NCBI GenBank assembly: GCA_963746905.1
Contig: CAVVCY010000003.1
Location: forward strand, 558,001 to 622,000
Source of the DNA: JALYNX01 sp963746905
GTDB lineage: Bacteria > Actinomycetota > Acidimicrobiia > Spongiisociales > ZC4RG35
Reading direction: 5' to 3'
Length of the DNA stretch: 64,000 nt
This document shows positions 33,004 through 40,358 of this stretch, piece by piece. Below the pieces are notes generated by a model. It was given only the letters and a program-made list of their open reading frames with translations. It was not told the DNA's origin and did not search any database. Numbering within the stretch: position 1 is the stretch's first letter; the number at the start of each line of letters is the position of its first letter. The position numbers and the translations under genes are program-made.

Positions 33004-33632
33004 GCGAGGTCTCGGACCCGATCTTCGCCCGGATCGCAGCCCGTTACGACAGAGTCAACCGCATTCTCTCATTGGGTCAGGAGCGGGCCTGGCGCCGGCG
33101 GGGTATCCAGATGTTGAGCCCGGGGACGGTCCTCGATCTGGGCTGTGGGACGGGGGACACCGATTTCGAGGGTCGAAGCGTTATTGGGCTAGACCCCGTG
33201 GTCGAGATGCTGTCGTTGAGCTCCGTCAAGGAGCGGGTCGTCGGGGTGGGCGAGCATCTGCCCTTCGAAGAACGGTCGTTCGACGGGATGTTCAGCGGGT
33301 TCGTGTTTCGAAACCTGACCTCGGTCGACGAGACGATGGCGGAGGTGTTCCGTGTGTTGAAGCCTGGCTCCGCTGCGGTGGTCGTCGACCTGTCGCGTCC
33401 CGTCAACCCCGTGCTTCGGGTGCTGCATCGGGTGGGGTCTGCAGTCCTGCTCCCACTGGTCGGGTTGTTGTTTGCCGGTGCCCCTCGCGAGTACTGGTAT
33501 CTGCACCGCTCCTTGGACTCCCTTCCACGGCCGGAGATCTTGCTCTCCGGACACGGCCTGGTCCTCGAAGAGGTGTGGAGGATGGGTGTGTTCGGGTTTG
33601 TGTATGGGGCGAGGCTGAGGAAGCCGGGGTGA
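33000..33632 (+). CDS. UbiE/MenG-like SAM-dependent methyltransferase
   Basis: 210 aa from GTG 33000, overlapping the serS stop (GTGA). 'FARIAARYDRVNRILSLGQERAWRRR' and the SAM loop 'VLDLGCGTGDTDF' (~residue 44) fit the ubiquinone/menaquinone methyltransferase family, as does 'EHLPFEERSFDGMFSGFVFRNLTSVDETMAEVFRVLKPG'. The SAM-binding region is shortened (the second strand is reached quickly at 'SVIGLDP'). A second member lies at 60601-61281, so one may be the menaquinone enzyme and the other may act on a different lipid; the sequence does not tell which. Confidence 0.82.
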   Translation: MSEVSDPIFARIAARYDRVNRILSLGQERAWRRRGIQMLSPGTVLDLGCGTGDTDFEGRSVIGLDPVVEMLSLSSVKERVVGVGEHLPFEERSFDGMFSGFVFRNLTSVDETMAEVFRVLKPGSAAVVVDLSRPVNPVLRVLHRVGSAVLLPLVGLLFAGAPREYWYLHRSLDSLPRPEILLSGHGLVLEEVWRMGVFGFVYGARLRKPG

Positions 33633-33637
33633 GGTTT

Positions 33638-33777
33638 CCTCCCCCAGGAGCGAAGCGACATTGGGGGAGGTGGCCCGGAGGGCCGGAGGGGGCGCCTCTG
33701 ACGCGCATTGGGAGGCCCCCCTCCCCGCCTGCGGCGGTACTCCCCCCACCGCTCACTTCGTTCGCTGGGGGGAGAAA
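33638..33777. repeat. Mosaic palindromic element containing 62-base repeat, copy 2
   Basis: 33716-33777 matches 22044-22105 at 58 of 62 positions. Upstream, 33638-33670 is a related hairpin in the opposite orientation (CCTCCCCCA, loop with GAGCGAAGC, TGGGGGAGG). The two units flank a very GC-rich core, like a bacterial interspersed mosaic element. It begins six bases after the methyltransferase stop and may end transcription. Confidence 0.6.
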
Positions 33778-33849
33778 CACAGAAGGGTCTGATCGTGCCC
33801 CCGCCGTCGAGGAGGCGCGGACGACGGTGACGATGGCCGCCGGCTCAGG

Positions 33850-33944
33850 CCAGGCTGCCCTGCGTCACCCGGGACGGTCCACTTAGGGCTGCTTCCTTCC
33901 GGATCTGACCCGGTTCGCAGTGCCCCGCCGCGCAGGACCCAACC
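33850..33944 (-). ncRNA. ffs: Signal recognition particle RNA (small 4.5S type)
   Basis: The minus strand contains the near-invariant SRP core GGTCAGATCCGGAAGGAAGC followed by AGCCC, with flanking strands (TCCTGCG at the 5' side and CGCAGGGC at the 3' side) able to close the helix. The length of about 95 bases fits the short bacterial SRP RNA that binds Ffh. Ends are approximate. serS, tRNA-Ser, tadA and ffs commonly cluster in bacteria. Confidence 0.85.
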
Positions 33945-34137
33945 GTCAACGCCACGTATCCACCCTCAGGCCGGCGTCACGCCACCCCTCGGGCGGGGAA
34001 TTCGGTCCCGCATGTAGAGGATTTCGGGTACAGGGCACCCCTAGCGCCCCACCTAGCACGATCGTGGCGAAGGCTACCGAGGCCCACCGGGTAGAGCGAC
34101 ATTGCCGAGCCTGGCGCCTGTTACCTTCGGCACCCCG

Positions 34138-35298
34138 ATGTCTTCCAACCGCTACGGTCCCAACTTCGGAAAGCTGTTCGCAGCTGCCCTGCTGCAGGAG
34201 ATTTCCTTTGTTCTCCTGGTCCACTTTCCGGGCTATCTCGACAGTCTGGGTGTGACCGAGTCCCTGATCGGGATCCTCTATGCCGCCGCTGCCTTCCTCG
34301 GTCTAGCTGCCCGACCCTTGTTGGGCCGGGTTCTGGACCTCACTCACCGAAGGACCGTCCTGTTGGTGACCGGGCTGTTCAACGCGTTGGTGGTTCTGCT
34401 GCTCGCCACGACAACGGTTTGGGGCCCCTGGCTCTGGGGCCTGTTCCTCGCCCAGCGGGTACTCCAGATCTCCATGTTCACGACGATTCTCACGTATGCC
34501 GCCGACTCGATTCCGATCGAGCGCCGTACCCAGGGGTTGGCACTGTATGGGCTTTCCGGATTGCTCCCGATTGCGATTGGTGGGGTAGCCGGCGACCTGG
34601 TCATCGACGCCTTTGGTTTCCCTGCCCTGTTCGTCCTGTCAGCCAGCGCCGGTGTCATCTCCTGGCTCCTCGTGTGGAGGCTCCCGGTCCTCCCAGTTCT
34701 GGGCAGACGGCCCCGGCGTGGCTTCTGGCACTCGCTGGTCCAACGCAACCTGCTTCCGATCTGGTGGGTCACCCTGTTCTTCAGCATCGGCCTCGAGACG
34801 GTGTTCACCTTCACCAGGACCTACGTCGACGAGCGCCAGATCGGATCGACGGGACTGTTTTTCGGTGTCTATGGCGTCACCGCGGCCACGATGCGAATCC
34901 TGGGAGGCGCCCACTACGACCGCGTGCCACAGAGACTCTTCATCGTGGGTGCTCTCGTTTCGTACGGGCTGAGCCTCACCATGCTCGCCATCGCAGGTTC
35001 AGTGCCCTTGTTGATTGTCGCCGCGATCTTCGCCGGGTTGGCCCATGGAGCGATCTTTCCAATTCTGACCAGCCAGGTCGTGGGTCGGGCTCGAACCTCA
35101 GAGCGAGGGTCGGCGATGGCGATCTTCACCTCGATCTTCGATATTGCGCTTCTCCTGGCGGCGCCATCGGTCGGCCTGCTGATCGACGGCTTCAACTACA
35201 AGGTCGCCTTCGCGTGTGTTGCGATCGCGCTCGGGATAGGAGCCACCGTTTACGCGATATGGGATCGGCGAATAGTCGCTCAGGCCGCCCTGGTCTGA
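34138..35298 (+). CDS. MFS transporter (drug/sugar efflux-like)
   Basis: 386 aa from ATG 34138; a TTG at 34102 would add 12 residues. Twelve membrane helices are visible; helix 1 'GKLFAAALLQEISFVLLVHFPGYL', loop 2-3 'GLAARPLLGRVLDLTHRRTVLL' (the MFS motif A position) and 'RILGGAHYDRVPQRL' as its counterpart in the second half. There are no substrate-specific motifs. Just downstream of the SRP RNA on the opposite strand. The frame is intact, unlike the MFS gene at 29374. Confidence 0.85.
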   Translation: MSSNRYGPNFGKLFAAALLQEISFVLLVHFPGYLDSLGVTESLIGILYAAAAFLGLAARPLLGRVLDLTHRRTVLLVTGLFNALVVLLLATTTVWGPWLWGLFLAQRVLQISMFTTILTYAADSIPIERRTQGLALYGLSGLLPIAIGGVAGDLVIDAFGFPALFVLSASAGVISWLLVWRLPVLPVLGRRPRRGFWHSLVQRNLLPIWWVTLFFSIGLETVFTFTRTYVDERQIGSTGLFFGVYGVTAATMRILGGAHYDRVPQRLFIVGALVSYGLSLTMLAIAGSVPLLIVAAIFAGLAHGAIFPILTSQVVGRARTSERGSAMAIFTSIFDIALLLAAPSVGLLIDGFNYKVAFACVAIALGIGATVYAIWDRRIVAQAALV

Positions 35299-35302
35299 GA
35301 AG

Positions 35303-35773
35303 TCAGCGGCGGGCGGCGAAGAAGTCCTCGAGCACTGTTCTGCACTCGTCGGCTAGGACACCTTCGACCAACTCGACGCGGTGGTTGAGCCGGCGGTCCT
35401 GAGGGATGTTGTAGAGGGACCAGGCGGCACCAGTCTTGAGATCGGTGGCCCCGTAGACGATCCGATCGAGACGGGCCCAGACCGCCGCCCCGGCACACAT
35501 CGGGCATGGTTCGAGCGTGACCACCAGGGTGTGACCGCCAAGCCGCCAGTCGCCGAGTGCCCGGGCCCGGCGCGACAGGACCAGCATTTCGGCGTGTGCG
35601 GTTGGGTCGGAGAGCTCCTCACGGCGGTTGTGATCGGACTCGACGATTGCTCCCCCGGCATCGAGAAGCAACGCGCCAACTGGCACGTCACCTGCTGGCA
35701 CGGCGGCAGCGGCTTCCACGAGAGCAGCTCGCATCGCTGGTTCGTATCCGGAGGGCGATATGGGTTGGGTCAC
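35303..35773 (-). CDS. tadA: tRNA-specific adenosine deaminase
   Basis: Deaminates the wobble A34 of tRNA-Arg(ACG) to inosine. The 156-residue cytidine-deaminase fold carries zinc ligands and catalytic glutamate: H60-A-E62 ('PTAHAEMLVL') and 'LEPCPMCAGA' with C90 and C93, plus the tRNA-binding tail 'DECRTVLEDFFAARR'. The substrate tRNA-Arg(ACG) gene is present in this window at 44557. Confidence 0.94.
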   Translation of the reverse strand: MTQPISPSGYEPAMRAALVEAAAAVPAGDVPVGALLLDAGGAIVESDHNRREELSDPTAHAEMLVLSRRARALGDWRLGGHTLVVTLEPCPMCAGAAVWARLDRIVYGATDLKTGAAWSLYNIPQDRRLNHRVELVEGVLADECRTVLEDFFAARR

Positions 35774-35820
35774 GGTCGCGGATTATCCTTTCCCTGCTGG
35801 CCGGTCCCGGCCGGCATCCA

Positions 35821-35911
35821 GGAGGGATCGCATAGTCTGGTCTAGTGCGCGGCACTGGAAATGCCGTTGGGGGTTTACGCTCCCTCGAGGGTTCAAATCC
35901 CTCTCCCTCCG
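35821..35911 (+). tRNA. tRNA-Ser (GGA)
   Basis: Class II tRNA: acceptor GGAGGGA/TCCCTCC, anticodon loop CTGGAAA (GGA), a long variable arm (GGGGGTTTACGCTCCC), T-loop TTCAAAT, discriminator G, no encoded CCA. First of four serine tRNAs in tandem. Confidence 0.93.
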
Positions 35912-35922
35912 CTACCGACCCT

Positions 35923-36013
35923 GGAGGGGTCGCATAGTCCGGTCTAGTGCGCGGCACTCGAAATGCCGTAGGGGGCTGACGCCTCCTCGAGGGTTCGAAT
36001 CCCTCCCCCTCCG
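35923..36013 (+). tRNA. tRNA-Ser (CGA)
   Basis: Acceptor GGAGGGG/CCCCTCC, anticodon loop CTCGAAA (CGA), long variable arm, T-loop TTCGAAT, discriminator G. Nearly identical to the preceding tRNA-Ser(GGA) in the D-arm (GCATAGTCYGGTCTAGTGC), so the two arose by duplication and anticodon change. Confidence 0.93.
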
Positions 36014-36061
36014 CGACCCATATGTACGTTTCTGCCCATGGTGTGACGCACTGCACCGAAT

Positions 36062-36148
36062 GGAGGGGTGTCCGAGTGGTCTAAGGAGACGGTCTTGAAA
36101 ACCGTTGGGCCCAATAGGGTCTCGTGGGTTCGAATCCCACCCCCTCCG
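36062..36148 (+). tRNA. tRNA-Ser (TGA)
   Basis: Acceptor GGAGGGG/CCCCTCC, D-arm TCCGAGTGGTCTAAGGA, anticodon loop CTTGAAA (TGA), variable arm with TTGGGCCCAATAGGG, T-loop TTCGAAT, discriminator G. Confidence 0.94.
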
Positions 36149-36209
36149 CGGTAGCTTGCTACCAAGTACTTGGTACTTTGTACGGTCGGCGGCTCGCCGC
36201 CGACGTCAT

Positions 36210-36301
<92 letters not shown>

Positions 36302-36333
36302 CGTGGATACGCGGGCACCCTGGGACCTTGTCG

Positions 36334-38028
36334 CTAGGGCGCCGCTTGCCCGCTGTTCGGGTCGACCATCAGACTGGAAACGTCGACGGCTTCGAAGTCC
36401 GAGCCCACGACGACGTCCAATTCGTGGAGAACGTCGTTGTCAAAGCGTTCGTCCGGCGCCCCCGAGATGTACCACGGAGATCCGTTGTCGGCCAGGACGA
36501 TGCCGTAGGTCTTCATGGCCTCGAGGATCACCCGTGCCTGCGTGGAGAAGCCTGAGGTGTCGAACGATGCCTTGAGACGGAAACGCTGGCCCATGGCGGG
36601 GTACGAGAGGTCTGTGATGTCCGACGCCTCGTGACGGGCGGGCCAGACATACGCCGCCTGGGTATCAGGTGCCGTGAAGCGGATGGCATGTCGGATGATT
36701 CCCGACGCCACCTCGTCATATCGCACCAGACCGGCATAGATCGGAAGACCGGCGGCGTCGCCCGACGTCCAGCCGGCCGGACGAAGCGCGTTCGAGCGCA
36801 GGTTGTAACGGGCCCCGTTGGCCGCCCTCCATGTGCCGTTCCCGTTGGGGAAGGCCGAGAACAGCTCATATAGGACGCAGTCGCCGCTGTCGACCACGAT
36901 GACATGTCGGTCACCGCCGGCCGAAGGCCCCCCTTCGACTGGCGCGTTTGCCGGGATGGGATAGGGCCCAGGGTCGCTCTCCCCGGGCCAGGAGGTGAAT
37001 TGGACCGCCACGTCGGGTTGGCTTGCGCCCACCTTGACGAAGGGGATCCCGATCGGACTGGTGGAACCGGGTGGCCACACTCCGCTCCCGAAGTCCGCAT
37101 GGACGTTCGATGCGGCGCCGATCCTGGCCACGTACTGGGCGGACCTGGCGTGCACCGGAAGCGTGTTGACCGGCGTGTTCCAAATGTTGTCGGCGGGGAA
37201 GACGGGGCAGTCGCCGGGGGGCCCGGTGCCAGGGAGTGAGCCGTAGGAGCCGCTGACCGGGAGCCATGAGGTGGCTCCCCAACCGAATTGAGAATCGGCG
37301 TTGCCCTGGGTGTTGGTGTATCGGAAGAAGAAGGTCGTGTTGGAGGGTCGGAACACGGCCGGCGTGTCGATATTGTCGACGATTCCCCAATCGCCAGCGA
37401 CTAGACGGTCTCCGGGGTTGCCGAAGAAGAACTGTGAGTCGGCGATGCCTTGGGTATGGGACTGGCGGAAATAGACAAATCCGGTCGACTCCCGGTGCAG
37501 GCCGATGGTGTCGATCCCGTCGCCGTTGAAGTCCCCGACGAACGGCTTGTCGCCAGGGTTGCCGAAGATGTAGCTGAGGTCGGCGGCACCCAAGCCCCCG
37601 TCGTTGGCCCCTAGCTCGTTGATGATGTAGATCCGGGACTCTGAAGGCCGGTAGATGGACACGGTGTCGCATTCGTCGTTATCGAAGTCTCCGGCCAATG
37701 GGATGTCGCCGGGGTTGCCGAAGAAGAACCGGATGTTGGCGACACCCTGACTGTTGGAGTTGCGGAGGTAGACGAAGCCGTCGGACTGGCGGTACAGGCC
37801 GGGCGTGTCGACGCCGTCGCAGTTCCAGTCCCCGACGATCGGGTAATCGCCTGGGTTCCCGTAATAGAAGCTCGTGACGATCCCGTTCTGGTCGCGCAAG
37901 TACCACAGGCCGGCCTGGGGATCAACCAAACCAACCGTGTCAGCAGCGGACGCCGTTGGGGCGATAAGCCAAATCGCGGCCACCAGCAGCACCACGCGTC
38001 GCATCCTCATCGTCTCAAAGATCGGCAC
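36334..38028 (-). CDS. Secreted beta-repeat protein with conserved C-terminal domain
   Basis: 564 aa (GTG 38028; ATG codons at 38010 and 38004 are also possible). A signal peptide (RRVVLLVAAIWLIAPTASA) is followed by five repeats of ~47 residues on the pattern 'FFFGNPGDxPxxGDWxxDGxDTxGLYRxSxGFVYxR', each with an Asp-rich turn like calcium-binding FG-GAP/VCBS propeller blades. Residues ~280-564 form a separate domain ('DNIWNTPVNTLPVH', 'GGDRHVIVVDSGDCVLYELFSAF', 'AIRFTAPDTQAAYVWPARHEAS', 'YGIVLADNGSPWYISGAPD'), seen in secreted actinobacterial proteins; possibly an enzyme, but no catalytic motif is recognised. Divergent from the LPFTG protein. Confidence 0.75.
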   Translation of the reverse strand: MPIFETMRMRRVVLLVAAIWLIAPTASAADTVGLVDPQAGLWYLRDQNGIVTSFYYGNPGDYPIVGDWNCDGVDTPGLYRQSDGFVYLRNSNSQGVANIRFFFGNPGDIPLAGDFDNDECDTVSIYRPSESRIYIINELGANDGGLGAADLSYIFGNPGDKPFVGDFNGDGIDTIGLHRESTGFVYFRQSHTQGIADSQFFFGNPGDRLVAGDWGIVDNIDTPAVFRPSNTTFFFRYTNTQGNADSQFGWGATSWLPVSGSYGSLPGTGPPGDCPVFPADNIWNTPVNTLPVHARSAQYVARIGAASNVHADFGSGVWPPGSTSPIGIPFVKVGASQPDVAVQFTSWPGESDPGPYPIPANAPVEGGPSAGGDRHVIVVDSGDCVLYELFSAFPNGNGTWRAANGARYNLRSNALRPAGWTSGDAAGLPIYAGLVRYDEVASGIIRHAIRFTAPDTQAAYVWPARHEASDITDLSYPAMGQRFRLKASFDTSGFSTQARVILEAMKTYGIVLADNGSPWYISGAPDERFDNDVLHELDVVVGSDFEAVDVSSLMVDPNSGQAAP

Positions 38029-38042
38029 CGGATCGGGTCGAC

Positions 38043-38478
38043 ATGAGGCGGATGTACCCCGGTGCGGTGTGGCATGACGTCAATCGAAACGGTGTTCAGG
38101 AAGCCGGCGAACCGGGCATCCCCAATGCGCGGGTAACGATCGGATTGGACCCGGACACGGTGACCACCCTGGCGGCGCCGATAGAGATCACGGTTGTCAC
38201 CAACTCGACTGGCCACTACTTCGCCGGGAATCTCGTTGCAGGCGTCTACACGGTCACTCTCGACGCAGTCGTCGGTGCAGGGAACATTGACCACCCCCGG
38301 CTCATTTCAGGTCACGCTGGTCACCGGTCAGCTCGACCTGGCGTCGGACTTCGGCCTGGCCGATGTGCTCCCGTTCACCGGAATCAACAACATGCAGTTT
38401 TTCATCCAGATGGGCATAGCCCTACTGCTTGTTGGGACGATGCTGGTTGTTGGTTTCCGCGAGGAGAAAACCGGCTAG
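38043..38478 (+). CDS. SdrD B-like surface protein with LPFTG anchor, frameshifted
   Basis: The first frame gives a single collagen-binding/SdrD-type B domain ('GAVWHDVNRNGVQEAGEPGIPNARVTI', 'TGHYFAGNLVAGVYTVTLDAV'). The frame shifts at 38280-38282 (one extra G in GGG), after which it reads 'GTLTTPGSFQVTLVTGQLDLASDFGLADVLPFTG', a hydrophobic helix and 'REEKTG'. LPFTG plus helix and charged tail is a sortase sorting signal, though the tail is weakly basic. No signal peptide precedes the B domain, so the 5' end is either truncated or lies in a frame hidden by another error. No sortase gene is in the window. Confidence 0.6.
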
Positions 38479-38485
38479 ATCGGTC

Positions 38486-38872
38486 CTAGGCGTTGTTTTC
38501 CTCCACTTTCTTCTTCACGAAGATCAGCGGCAGGATGAGGCCTGCGAGCAACGCACATAGCCAGACGATCACGGTCGCTGCGATCCAGGTGGTGAATCCA
38601 TCGATCGTCAACCCCTCGTTGATCAGACTGGTGACCAGGAGACCCACGAAGGTAGCAACCAGAGCCACACTGCCTCGCATCGCCCCAGAGCCTTTCAACG
38701 TCATTTGCGTGAACAACGGCGAAACGAGTACCTCGACGAGGGTGAAGAGCAGGACCGCCATGAAGAAGGCCGACCCGGTGAGGCTCATGCCATCGAGCAC
38801 GAGGTCGGCTACCCACAGGCCGAGGGCATTCGCGGCGAGGTAGAGAAGGGCTGAAATGAGCCATCTGATCAC
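38486..38872 (-). CDS. Phage-holin-family-IV-like membrane protein
   Basis: 128 aa from GTG 38872, preceded by AAGGAGTG eight bases upstream. Four membrane helices: 'LISALLYLAANALGLWVADLVL', 'FFMAVLLFTLVEVLVSPLF', 'VALVATFVGLLVTSLI' and 'AATVIVWLCALLAGLILPLIFV', ending in KKKVEENNA. The pattern matches the four-TMS 'phage_holin_4_2'-type family that is chromosomal and widespread in actinobacteria; no phage genes are near, so a lysis role is not implied. Confidence 0.7.
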   Translation of the reverse strand: MIRWLISALLYLAANALGLWVADLVLDGMSLTGSAFFMAVLLFTLVEVLVSPLFTQMTLKGSGAMRGSVALVATFVGLLVTSLINEGLTIDGFTTWIAATVIVWLCALLAGLILPLIFVKKKVEENNA

Positions 38873-38964
38873 GGGTGCACTCCTTGATACGGGATCGTGC
38901 GCAGATGCTACGTCGGACACTCCAACCGATGCGGGCAACATTGGTCGACTTCAGCCAGAGTCCT

Positions 38965-39659
38965 TCAAGACCTGAGAGAGTCCATGGCGTTCATTCGCCG
39001 TTGCTCTTCGGCCCGTCGCTTGCGGGTGGAACGCAGCCACGCCAGGAAAGCCGCCACGCCAATGACCACCAGGGCGCCGAGACCCCACCAAAGACCCGTC
39101 GCCTCGACCTCATTTCCTTCTCCGTTGCCGGCGATCGCGTCAGATGTCGTCACGGCTGTGACCGGCTCGACACCTGTGGACACTATGGACAACGGCCCTA
39201 TCCAGAATTGCCCCGAGCCCTCAGTGACCAGGTTTATCTCGAGCCGAACCGGGACCGGTCCTCCGTCTCCCAGTTCAAATGGCAGAGAGAAAGGCCTTTC
39301 CTCAGAGGTGCCGGTCATGGATCCGAGCGGGCCGGACTCGGCAAGGGTGCGGGTGAAGTATCGACTCCCATCCGGGAGCACGGTCCACATCTCGAAGTAG
39401 GCCTTGCCTGCGACGTCCTCATGGCGGACACTGCCGTCGACCTGGAATCGCGGCGGCTGCACATCCGGCTCGTTCGATCACAAGGAGCGGGTAGACGCCC
39501 TCCTCGCCGACCTCGACGAATAGTTCTCCGTCTACGACCGTCCCGGTTAGCGGCTCGGTGCGAGGTCCAATCGATCGCCGACTGTGCCCGGGCCACCAGC
39601 GGTGCGGTCACGACGAAGGCCACGGGGATGAGCATGAGCCCCCGGCGTCGATCACGCAC
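38965..39659 (-). CDS. Secreted, C-terminally anchored protein, two frameshifts
   Basis: GTG at 39659 overlaps the end of the DUF2089 gene. A signal peptide (GLMLIPVAFVVTAPLVARAQS) leads into a beta-rich domain read in three frames: breaks near 39577 (extra base after ATCGAT) and near 39477 join 'TEPLTGTVVDGELFVEVGEEGVYPLLV' to 'EPDVQPPRFQVDGSVRHEDVAGKAYFEMW'. The last frame continues through 'GPVPVRLEINLVTEGSGQFWIGPLSI' to a helix 'GLWWGLGALVVIGVAAFLAWL' and a basic tail. It is probably an extracytoplasmic binding domain with a C-terminal membrane anchor. The repaired length is about 231 aa. Confidence 0.6.
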
Positions 39660-39963
39660 TTTCGGACCTCGATTTCTCTTCCAGGTCGGCTCTGTGGGCT
39701 TCGACCAGTGTGCGAAAGTTCTTCTCATCGATAGCTCCTTCGGCGAACATTGAGATGAGCTGGGTCTCGAACCTTCCGTTCGGGGCCGCCTCATCGAGAA
39801 GCCTGACCTTCTCGATAAGCCGGTCGAGTCTCAGACGCACCGTCGGATATGAGATGCCGTACTCGGCGGCCAAGTCCTTCAGTGTGCCGGAGGCGAGGAG
39901 GAATCGCTTCAAGAAGGCGAGATCCTCTACCGAAAGCCGGTCGACCCAGCGATCTGACTCCAT
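39652..39963 (-). CDS. DUF2089-family helix-turn-helix regulator
   Basis: 103 aa from ATG 39963. 'WVDRLSVEDLAFLKRFLLASGTLKDLAAEYGISYPTVRLRLDRLIEKV' contains a helix-turn-helix (TLKDLAAEYGISYPTVRLRL) in the DUF2089 pattern, followed by a helical C-terminus. It overlaps the start of the anchored secreted protein and so probably controls that pair. A strong promoter lies just upstream at 39973-40001. Confidence 0.8.
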   Translation of the reverse strand: MESDRWVDRLSVEDLAFLKRFLLASGTLKDLAAEYGISYPTVRLRLDRLIEKVRLLDEAAPNGRFETQLISMFAEGAIDEKNFRTLVEAHRADLEEKSRSESA

Positions 39964-39972
39964 AATCTGAAC

Positions 39973-40001
39973 ATTCTTAAAGCAAACTTTTGTTTTGTCA
40001 A
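39973..40001 (-). promoter_or_regulatory. Promoter of the DUF2089 gene
   Basis: Perfect TTGACA (minus strand 40001-39996), 16-17 bases, then TAAGAA/AAGAAT (39979-39973). The spacer is A/T-rich and holds a partial palindrome (CAAAAGTTTG), a possible autoregulatory site. The transcript would have almost no leader before the ATG at 39963. Confidence 0.6.
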
Positions 40002-40358
40002 GAAGAATATGGATACAACCTTGCACTTTGTGGTTGGGCACCACCGAATGAGTCAGCCACCCCGGCAGACAGTGGTGCCTCTTGAAGTGGGACACGTCAG
40101 CTGAGGCTGGATCAGAGAGTTGGGTCCGATTCTCGTCGATCACTTGTCACCATCATCTGCCACCGGGAGTTGGTGACTTCGATGAGGAAGGGGGTCGACC
40201 GATGAGCTGGTTCCCGTTTTGAAGTTATTCTCGATGGGCGACACGAAAGAAGACGAAATGGTTGGCAAGACCTATCAAGGATCCTGTCCCGGCTGGATGA
40301 AGAGAGGTCTTCCAGGCCGCAACGCGGACAACTGCGGAACTGGGCTACGGGTAGGAAC
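40002..40358. other. Intergenic, nothing recognised
   Basis: About 357 bases between the DUF2089 promoter and the DHA2 transporter. No gene with plausible codon use, no RNA motif and no strong repeat seen. It presumably carries the transporter's promoter, which I could not locate with confidence. Confidence 0.4.

Noticed and set aside
38486..38872. Prophage remnant indicated by a holin-like gene
   Set aside because: No other phage gene nearby; the family is a common chromosomal membrane protein.
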